64,000 bases of DNA from Bacteroidales bacterium (GTDB taxonomy: Bacteria > Bacteroidota > Bacteroidia > Bacteroidales > UBA3663), in assembly GCA_017618715.1 (NCBI GenBank), contig JAFZTS010000080.1:1-64000 (forward strand), in the 5' to 3' direction. The notes under the pieces were generated by a model. It had not been told where the DNA came from, did not search any database, and was given only the letters and a program-made list of their open reading frames with translations. The translations under genes and the position numbers were made by a program. Numbering within the stretch: position 1 is the first letter of the stretch; each line of letters opens with the position of its first letter. Shown here piece by piece: positions 55,865 to 62,630 of this stretch.

Positions 55865-56629
55865 ATGAAAGTACTGATCATAGAAGACGAAACAGCGGCC
55901 AGCGAGAATCTTATCGCCATGCTGCATGAAGCCGACCCCACGATTGAGGTCCTGCAGGTGCTCGAGAGTGTGGATCAGACAGTGAGGTGGCTTGGAGCCA
56001 ATCCCGCCCCTGACCTTATCTTCATGGATATCCATCTAAGTGATGGATCGGCCTTTTCGCTATTCCAGCAGATGGAGGTTACTGTTCCCATCGTGTTCAC
56101 CACAGCTTACGACCAGTATGCGCTTGATGCCTTTACGGTCAACAGCATCGACTATCTGCTCAAACCCATCAAGACTTCCGAACTGGAACGAGCCTTGGAG
56201 AAGTTCAAGCGGTGGAGCGCAAGTGACGTGATGGACTATCTGAAGCGGATGATGAAGATACGACCAGCCGACAGCGCAAAACCGGAATACATCACGTCAC
56301 TTCTCGTCCCCGTGAAGGACAAGCTCATGCCTGTGAGCTTGGATGACGTGGCTTGCATCTACAGCACTGACCGCAAGACGCAGATCTACCTTAAGTCGGG
56401 GCGCATGATGCTCTACAACCGTTCGCTCGACTCCATCATCGTAGGCCTCGACCCCGCTAAGTTTTTCCGTGCCAACAAGCAGTATATCGTCGCACGCGAC
56501 TGCGTGAAGGAGATTGTCATCTGGTTCGACAGCCGCTTGCTGGTCAACATGCCCATCGAATTGCCCGAACCCCTCTTCATCAGCAAAAACAAGGCTGCAG
56601 AGTTCAAGAACTGGGTGACCACCTCATAA
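55865..56629 (+). CDS. LytTR-family response regulator
   Basis: This 254-residue protein has a receiver domain (1-120; acidic EDE, phospho-acceptor Asp55 in IFMDIHLSDG, FTTAYDQYALDAF, conserved Lys in LLKPIK) and a LytTR DNA-binding domain (about 145-254: VPVKDKLMPVSLDDVACIYSTDRKTQIYLKSGR, FFRANKQYIVARD). It directly follows its kinase with no gap. The next gene cluster, starting 171 bases downstream on the same strand, is a plausible target or operon partner, but no direct-repeat LytTR sites were identified. Confidence 0.94.
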   Translation: MKVLIIEDETAASENLIAMLHEADPTIEVLQVLESVDQTVRWLGANPAPDLIFMDIHLSDGSAFSLFQQMEVTVPIVFTTAYDQYALDAFTVNSIDYLLKPIKTSELERALEKFKRWSASDVMDYLKRMMKIRPADSAKPEYITSLLVPVKDKLMPVSLDDVACIYSTDRKTQIYLKSGRMMLYNRSLDSIIVGLDPAKFFRANKQYIVARDCVKEIVIWFDSRLLVNMPIELPEPLFISKNKAAEFKNWVTTS

Positions 56630-56685
56630 CACTCACCCCTCAACCCCTAGAACCCATCACCTCCCTCCTCCCTCCCCCCTTCGTC

Positions 56686-56788
56686 CTCGTCGCGGCCGTA
56701 CATGGCCGCTCTATAGTATTCTCGTCGCGCCCGTGCATGGTCGCTCTATAGTGTCCCCGTCGCGGCCGTTTTTGGCCGCCCCTCAAAC
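56686..56788 (+). repeat. 35-bp tandem repeat with internal hairpins (about three units)
   Basis: Two full 35-bp units (56686-56720, 56721-56755) and a shorter third (56756-56788) begin CTCGTCGCG or CCCGTCGCG. Each contains a dyad such as CGGCCGTACATGGCCG and two end CTCTATAGT. The array lies in the 171-bp gap between the LytTR regulator and the isoprenoid cluster and could form serial hairpins in RNA. The rest of the gap is C-rich, and no consensus promoter was seen. Confidence 0.85.
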
Positions 56789-56800
56789 CCCTCACCCCTA

Positions 56801-57481
56801 ATGAAGCTCACAATTTGTGCCTGTTCATCACGAACCTTCATCGACAAAGCGAAGGTGGCAAAGGTAGCCGCATCGGCCGAACGATCCGGTGTAGAAGTCA
56901 CGCTCATCAGCGACCTCTGCGAACTGTGCGAAAACAAGACCAAGGATGTTCACGCGATAGCTGCCACAACCATCGTAGCCTGTCACTCTCGCGCCGTGAA
57001 GAGCCTTATGGCTTTTGTGGGCGAGGATGATGTACGCTGCCTCAATCTTCGCACGGGTTCTGTCGAAGACGTGCTTCAAGCCTTGGGTGTGCAGCCCATC
57101 GAGGTCGGTGAGGAGGAGGCTGCAAAATGGATGAGGCAGATGGAAGCTATGCCTCGCAAGTTGGGCGACGATGCATGGTATCCCACGATCGACAAGGATG
57201 CCTGCGCCGAATGCGGCAAATGCCTTGCCTTCTGTCCCTTTGGTGTTTATGAGAATATCGAAGAACGCGTCCGTGTGGTACATCCTCACAATTGCAAAAA
57301 CAATTGTCCTGCCTGCGCCCGCATTTGTCCGGCTGGTGCCATTATCTTCCCTAAGTACGACCGCAGTCCCATCAACGGTGGCGAGGAGCGTGAGGAGTTC
57401 GCCGTCCGTCTCGACACGCATGAACTATATGCTCAAACCTTGCGCGACCGCTTGGCTACGAGAAGAAAACTGATTCGATAG
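56801..57481 (+). CDS. Two-cluster ferredoxin-like protein, first gene of the isoprenoid cluster
   Basis: This 226-residue protein has an N-terminal Cys-rich domain (CAC at 6-8, DLCELC at 38-43, ACHSRAV at 60-66) like the start of heterodisulfide-reductase or HdrA-related proteins. A ferredoxin domain holds two [4Fe-4S] motifs (Cys135-138-141-145 in CAECGKCLAFC and Cys165-169-172-176 in CKNNCPACARIC). It would pass electrons in the cytoplasm. It lies seven bases before the radical SAM gene and probably supplies it or the downstream enzymes. The redox partner is unknown. Confidence 0.85.
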   Translation: MKLTICACSSRTFIDKAKVAKVAASAERSGVEVTLISDLCELCENKTKDVHAIAATTIVACHSRAVKSLMAFVGEDDVRCLNLRTGSVEDVLQALGVQPIEVGEEEAAKWMRQMEAMPRKLGDDAWYPTIDKDACAECGKCLAFCPFGVYENIEERVRVVHPHNCKNNCPACARICPAGAIIFPKYDRSPINGGEEREEFAVRLDTHELYAQTLRDRLATRRKLIR

Positions 57482-57487
57482 TTGCGT

Positions 57488-58705
57488 ATGAATTTGACCG
57501 CATACACATCGTTGATAAAAGTGGGATGGAGGGTGTTCCGTCAGTCTCCTGTCCGTCTTTTGTGGAAGTTCGTCAGGAACTTCTGCTGGCCCAACCTGTG
57601 GAATATGCGGCACTTCGAGCAACGACAGCGACGTGGCGAGCCATTCTTCCCGGCATTCAACATGATTTCGATTACCGAGTCCTGCAACCTGTCATGCAGT
57701 GGATGTTGGGTGAGTCGAGGAGGACGCAAACGTCTCACGTTGGAGCAGGTCGATGGAATCATCCGAGAGAGCAAACGCCATGGTTCGAAGTTCTTTGGCA
57801 TCCTGGGCGGCGAACCGTTGATGTACCAAGGGTTGACAGATATCTTTTTGCAACACAGCGACTGCTATTTCCAGCTCTTCACCAACGGTACGCTCTTGAC
57901 CGACGACATTGCTCAACGGCTTCGCAAAGCTGGTAATGTCACACCGCTCATCAGCGTCGAAGGACTCGAGCAGGAGAGCGACCGCCGTCGTCAGGGCAAC
58001 GAGGTCTATCTGCGCACAATGCAAGGTGTCCACGCTTGCCGCAAGGCGGGACTCATCTTCGGCATTGCTGCCAGTATCTGCCGGACCAACTTCGACGAAC
58101 TGGTGAACCACAGTCACATCGAGCGTGTGGCTCGTGAGGGAGCTGCCTACCTGTGGTACTACATCTATCGTCCAGTGGGTGCCGATGCCCATCCCGAGGT
58201 GGCGTTGAGCGAGGAACAGATCATCCAGCTCCGACAGTTTCTTGTCGATGAGCGTCTCGATGCTCCAGTTGCCCTCATTGATGTCTATTGGGATGCGCAA
58301 GGTAGGGCGCTCTGTCCAGGAGCCATGGGTATGAGCCACCATGTGTCGCCTTCGGGTGCATTGGAGTTCTGCCCCGTGATACAGATGGCAACTGATTTCC
58401 TCAACGACGATGCGAGCAACATGACAGAGCTATACGAAAAGTCGAAGTTCCTCGCAAGCATGCGACACCAGATTGCCCAGAGTTTGCGTGGCTGCATCCT
58501 GATGGAGAACCCTCAGCGGATGGTTGAAATCATTCGAGGGTTTGATGTTCGTGAAACGACAAGCCGTGGCACCGCCATGAACGAATACCTCGGTATGCAA
58601 CCTTTGCCAAGCCACGACATGAAAGAGCATATTATTCCCGAAAAGAGCGCACCTTACCGATGGCTGAAAAAACACTACTTCTTCGGCTTCGGAGCATATG
58701 GGTAA
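57488..58705 (+). CDS. Radical SAM protein with SPASM-like C-terminal cysteines
   Basis: This 405-residue protein has the radical SAM motif Cys66-Cys70-Cys73 in ESCNLSCSGCW, followed by FGILGGEPLMYQG and LFTNGTLLTDDIAQRL, the usual beta-strand order of the core. The C-terminal third has conserved-looking cysteines (ALCPGAMG, LEFCPVI, LRGCILMENP) that may hold an extra [4Fe-4S] cluster as in SPASM/twitch proteins. Its substrate is unknown; context next to polyprenyl synthase and cyclase genes suggests action on a lipid or terpenoid. It is not clearly HpnH. I chose the ATG at 57488; a TTG at 57482 directly after the previous stop is possible. Confidence 0.87.
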   Translation: MNLTAYTSLIKVGWRVFRQSPVRLLWKFVRNFCWPNLWNMRHFEQRQRRGEPFFPAFNMISITESCNLSCSGCWVSRGGRKRLTLEQVDGIIRESKRHGSKFFGILGGEPLMYQGLTDIFLQHSDCYFQLFTNGTLLTDDIAQRLRKAGNVTPLISVEGLEQESDRRRQGNEVYLRTMQGVHACRKAGLIFGIAASICRTNFDELVNHSHIERVAREGAAYLWYYIYRPVGADAHPEVALSEEQIIQLRQFLVDERLDAPVALIDVYWDAQGRALCPGAMGMSHHVSPSGALEFCPVIQMATDFLNDDASNMTELYEKSKFLASMRHQIAQSLRGCILMENPQRMVEIIRGFDVRETTSRGTAMNEYLGMQPLPSHDMKEHIIPEKSAPYRWLKKHYFFGFGAYG

Positions 58706-58744
58706 TCAAGTCGGGGCATAAGATAAATATTTGAAACAACAAGA

Positions 58745-60220
58745 GTGAATAAAGAATACACCATACCCCAGACGCTGGAAGAGCGGACAGCATTTCGCAA
58801 GGCACTGAAAGCATTTGTGCAGGCTCAACATCTTTGCCCTCCTGTTTCGCTGAAACAGCTGGAGGGATTGGCCGATGCGTTCATCAACGAACGTCCGGCC
58901 TATGAAGTGGTGCGTCCGTGGCTAATGGTGGAGATTCACAACCAGCTTTGGCTGCCCATTGTGGCACGCATTCCCCACGAGCGACGTCTGCTCATGCTGC
59001 CCAAGTGCTTGAGCAAATACGGGGCATGTCAGGCAGAGTTCGATGCCTACGGACTGCTCTGTCACCGCTGTGGTCGTTGTCACATCCCCACTTTGCAGGA
59101 CAAGGCTGAGCAACTCGGTGGCCTGAGCATCGTGGCCGAAGGATTCACGCAGGTCATCGAACTGATTGAGAACAATGTGGTCGATGCAGTCATTGGCGTG
59201 AGCTGTCTCGACTCTTTGGAAAAAGCTTTCCCCCTGCTTGTACGTCATGCTGTGCCCGGCTTGGCCATCGCCCTGAACGACTCTGGTTGCCGCGACACCC
59301 ATGTCGATGTGGCTTACGTCGAGGAATTGCTTACGATGCTCGACGAGGAGGCTACACCCGCACTTCTCGACCATGAGGCTATCCGTGAGCAGGTCAACCG
59401 CTGGTTCACCCGCACGGAACTGGAACAACTCGTTTCTACGGCTACTGACCCTACGCTCAACGTCTGTCTGGATTGGATGAGTGGTGAGGGAAAGCGTTGG
59501 CGTCCCTACCTGCTCTGTGCCGTCTGGCAGGCATTGACGGGAAAGACGGAGATGACGGATGACGTTCATCGTGCAGCCGTGGCCGTAGAGTGCTTCCACA
59601 AAGCTTCGCTCATACACGACGATGTAGAGGATCGCGACAACACCCGTTATGGTCAGCCCACCATCAACGCCCTTTACGGCGATGCCTTTGCCATCAATGC
59701 CGGCGATGCGTTGCTGGGCCTGGGATACCGCATTCTGGCGCAGAGCAATAATGCTGAACTGCTCCGTCTCATCGCTGATGCGCACATCAGGCTGTGCAAG
59801 GGGCAGGGTGAGGAACTTGTCTGGGCAGGGGCGGCCATCGACATGCCTTTCGTAATGAACATCTTCCTCAACAAGACGGTTCCGGCCTTTGAGGTGTCAC
59901 TGCTGTTGGGACTGAGCTGTACAGGCAATTTCGCCCACCTTCGTCCCATGCTCGTATCCTATTCCGAGGCATTGGGCATTGCTTATCAGCTGAAGGACGA
60001 TCTGGAAGACTTCTTGCAAGACAGTAAGCTTGCTTCCCACCCATCGGCTGTGCTGGCATTGAGAAACGAACATCCCTTGTGGGACGATGATGCAGTCAGG
60101 AGCGAACTGCAACGCCTCATCGATCATTATCACCAGCAGGCCATCGACGCGCTCAACGACCTCGATATGCTCGAACTGAAGCGTCTGCTCTATCAAGTAA
60201 CTGAAAAGATCTTGGGATGA
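58745..60220 (+). CDS. Fusion of a DUF116 domain and a polyprenyl diphosphate synthase
   Basis: This 491-residue protein has an N-terminal DUF116-like domain (about 60-205) with Cys88, Cys95, Cys106, Cys109 and Cys112 in LPKCLS, CQAEF and LLCHRCGRC, then VAEGF and VIGVSC. A trans-isoprenyl diphosphate synthase domain (about 230-491) has both aspartate motifs intact: DDVED (292-296) in IHDDVEDRD and DDLED (418-422) in YQLKDDLEDF. It should condense isoprene units; the chain length is not readable. The start codon is GTG with no near ATG. Its stop overlaps the next gene by four bases. Confidence 0.9.
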   Translation: MNKEYTIPQTLEERTAFRKALKAFVQAQHLCPPVSLKQLEGLADAFINERPAYEVVRPWLMVEIHNQLWLPIVARIPHERRLLMLPKCLSKYGACQAEFDAYGLLCHRCGRCHIPTLQDKAEQLGGLSIVAEGFTQVIELIENNVVDAVIGVSCLDSLEKAFPLLVRHAVPGLAIALNDSGCRDTHVDVAYVEELLTMLDEEATPALLDHEAIREQVNRWFTRTELEQLVSTATDPTLNVCLDWMSGEGKRWRPYLLCAVWQALTGKTEMTDDVHRAAVAVECFHKASLIHDDVEDRDNTRYGQPTINALYGDAFAINAGDALLGLGYRILAQSNNAELLRLIADAHIRLCKGQGEELVWAGAAIDMPFVMNIFLNKTVPAFEVSLLLGLSCTGNFAHLRPMLVSYSEALGIAYQLKDDLEDFLQDSKLASHPSAVLALRNEHPLWDDDAVRSELQRLIDHYHQQAIDALNDLDMLELKRLLYQVTEKILG

Positions 60221-60879
60221 AGACGCCGCTGCTATATCAGGCATATCGTACGTTGCGCCGTGGTTGGAAGCGTATGACCCCCGAGGCACGTCATGCCGTC
60301 GAAGCGTTTGTGGCATCGCAGCGCACCGACCATGGCTACATGAATGCCGGAGGCCGTGAGGATGACTATTACAAGCAGTTTGGTCGTGTACTCGAGGCTG
60401 TCTTTTCGCCATATCGTCTGCTTGGCATGGACATCAGCCTCACTGTGCACGAAAGTCGTCACAAAGATACCATATACGGTCGATTTTTCGACTTCCTGGA
60501 AGCTGAGATGCATGCAGTTCGTCCCAAGGATGTCAGTTTCGATTGCCCTAAAGTGATGACAACTAATGCTGTCTGCTGCCTTCTATCCATGCAGCATCAG
60601 ACGGGAGCTACTGCCAGCCCCGAGTGGATTGAATGGTTGCAACAGCGTCAGGATGCGACGGGTGGCTTCCACGCCACCGATCAGGCTCCTGTCCCCGATC
60701 TGCTCAGTACCGCCGTCGCGCTCTTTACGCTTCGTTTGGTAGGTGCTGAAGCTCGCGATGCTTCCGATTTCATCCATGCCCATTGGCTCGATAACGGAGG
60801 TTTTGCACCCACCATCTTCGACGATTACAGCGACGTGGAATACGTCTTCTACGGAATATTAGCATTGGGAGCGATATGA
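60217..60879 (+). CDS. Short protein with prenyltransferase/squalene-cyclase-type repeats
   Basis: This 220-residue protein contains alpha-barrel repeat segments like those of protein prenyltransferase beta subunits and squalene cyclases (AVEAFVASQRTDHGYMNAGG, WIEWLQQRQDATGGFHATDQAPV, LLSTAVALFTLRLVG, HWLDNGGFAPTIFDDYSDVEYVFYGILAL). It is about one third of a cyclase and lacks a DxDD motif. It has ATGA overlaps with both the synthase and the larger cyclase gene, so the two cyclase-type proteins may work as a complex. Whether it is catalytic is unknown. Confidence 0.75.
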   Translation: MKTPLLYQAYRTLRRGWKRMTPEARHAVEAFVASQRTDHGYMNAGGREDDYYKQFGRVLEAVFSPYRLLGMDISLTVHESRHKDTIYGRFFDFLEAEMHAVRPKDVSFDCPKVMTTNAVCCLLSMQHQTGATASPEWIEWLQQRQDATGGFHATDQAPVPDLLSTAVALFTLRLVGAEARDASDFIHAHWLDNGGFAPTIFDDYSDVEYVFYGILALGAI

Positions 60880-62630
60880 ATACCGACCAGTTGAAGGAAA
60901 TGCAGGCTGATGCCTTGCAACGACTGATGAAGTGCCGATCGGCCGACGGGATGTGGCGGGGCTCACTCTCGAGCAGCCCCATCTCCACAGCCGTCAGTGT
61001 GTTCGCCCTTCAACGTATCGACGAGGAACGCTATGCCGAACAGATCAGTGCGGGTGTGCGCTGGTTGAAGGCAACGATGAAGGACGACGGTTCATGGGGC
61101 GATTCGGTGGAAAGCCCGTCGAACATGACCGCTACGTTGCTCACCTATGTCTCGCTCTTTGCTGTGGGACAGGCTCCCCTCGCATCGCGTCAGTATCTCA
61201 ACCACCGGTTTGGAGGCGACAGTGAGGAAGTGCTCATCCAAGGTGTGCTTCAATATTATGGCCGCGACCTCACCTTCTCGGTGCCCATTCTCATGATGTG
61301 TGCCCTTGCAGGGGTGATTACAAGCTGGAAAAAAATCCCGCCTTTCCCCTTTGAGTTGGCCACATTGCCCCAGCGTCTGTTCCGCTTCTTCAACCTGCCC
61401 GTGGTGAGCTACGCCATTCCTGCGCTTATCGCCATCGGCATCTGCCAGATGCATAAAAAGGGAGGACTGCTTGTGCCTCTGCGCCGTCTCTTTGTCCCGA
61501 AGGCTATGCGGGTGTTGGTTGGTATGCAGCCGATTGATGGAGGTTTCCTCGAAGCTGCCCCATTGACGGCCTTCGTGAGCATGTGTTTGGCCGAGGGAGG
61601 ATATCGCGAACACGAGGTGACGCAGCGTTGTGCACGGTTTCTCGTCGATACCGTACGCGAAGACGGCTCTTGGCCCATCGACACCAACCTGTCAGGCTGG
61701 CTGACGAGCCTCGCTGCGAAGGTGTTGCCCATCACCACCTGTTACCCGGGACTCAAGACCCACCTCGCCGCTATCATCAAGCGTAATGCGACAACCACTG
61801 TCCATCCATTCACTGCTGCGGCCCCGGGAGGGTGGGGATGGAGTGACCTGAGCGGCTCGGTACCCGATGGCGATGACACAAGCGGTGCCCTCGTTGCCCT
61901 GCATCATTTGCTGATGGAAGAACAAAGAGCTGAAAGGGAAGAGGTTCCTGTGGAGGTCACAAATGGTCTGAAGTGGCTGATGTGGCTGCAGAACAATGAT
62001 GGCGGCATGCCCACCTTCTGCAAAGGTTGGGGTGAATTGCCCTTCGATCGCAGTTCGCCCGACATCACTGCCCATGCCATTCTCGCCATGGGTCTCTGGT
62101 TGCCCTCATTGGAAGACCGATTAAAAGAGAAAGTACAGCAAAGTTTCGACCGCATGATCACTTGGATGGAACGTACGCTTGACTCGAAGCCCACAACACA
62201 AAACCCAACCGGTTGGGTTCCCCTGTGGTTTGGCGATCAGGACGCACCTGATGAAAAGGCTCCCGTCTATGGGACGGCCACGGCCATTGATTATCTCATG
62301 TCCACTCACCATCCTTCTGCCACGCGTCTGGCACAGTCGCAGATTGCCTTCCTCCTGCGTACCCAGAACGATGATGGTGGTTGGGGCGGTAATCTGGGCA
62401 TTCCGTCGAAGGTCACCTTCACAAGTCGTGCCCTTGCGGCATTGGCTCATTTCCCCGATGACTTTGACGATGCCCGTTCTCGTGGTTGGGACTACCTCTA
62501 CCGTCGTTTCAAGGCCGGCACTCTCTACGATCGTGAGCCTATCGGCCTTTATTTCTCCCGCCTCTGGTATTCTGAGGAACTCTACAACATCCTTTTCCTT
62601 CTGAATGCAATGAAAGGTATGACTTTATGA
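60876..62630 (+). CDS. Squalene-hopene-cyclase-like class II terpene cyclase
   Basis: This 584-residue protein has QW-type repeats (DGMWRGSLSSSPISTAVSVF, DDGSWGDSVESPSNMTATLL, EDGSWPIDTNLSGW, NNDGGMPTF, NDDGGWGGNLG) and the class II acid motif DGDD (Asp331-Asp334) in VPDGDDTSG. The segment GRDLTFSVPILMMCALAG fits the SHC family. It would protonate and cyclise a linear polyprene, or its derivative, made by the upstream synthase. It is slightly shorter than bacterial SHC (about 630). The product is not predictable. Stop and next start overlap as ATGA. Confidence 0.86.
   Translation: MNTDQLKEMQADALQRLMKCRSADGMWRGSLSSSPISTAVSVFALQRIDEERYAEQISAGVRWLKATMKDDGSWGDSVESPSNMTATLLTYVSLFAVGQAPLASRQYLNHRFGGDSEEVLIQGVLQYYGRDLTFSVPILMMCALAGVITSWKKIPPFPFELATLPQRLFRFFNLPVVSYAIPALIAIGICQMHKKGGLLVPLRRLFVPKAMRVLVGMQPIDGGFLEAAPLTAFVSMCLAEGGYREHEVTQRCARFLVDTVREDGSWPIDTNLSGWLTSLAAKVLPITTCYPGLKTHLAAIIKRNATTTVHPFTAAAPGGWGWSDLSGSVPDGDDTSGALVALHHLLMEEQRAEREEVPVEVTNGLKWLMWLQNNDGGMPTFCKGWGELPFDRSSPDITAHAILAMGLWLPSLEDRLKEKVQQSFDRMITWMERTLDSKPTTQNPTGWVPLWFGDQDAPDEKAPVYGTATAIDYLMSTHHPSATRLAQSQIAFLLRTQNDDGGWGGNLGIPSKVTFTSRALAALAHFPDDFDDARSRGWDYLYRRFKAGTLYDREPIGLYFSRLWYSEELYNILFLLNAMKGMTL

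Noticed and set aside
56801..62630. Classical hopanoid (hpn) cluster
   Set aside because: There is no squalene synthase set (HpnCDE) and no clear HpnH, and the polyprenyl synthase carries a DUF116 domain not known from hopanoid loci, so the product is left open.
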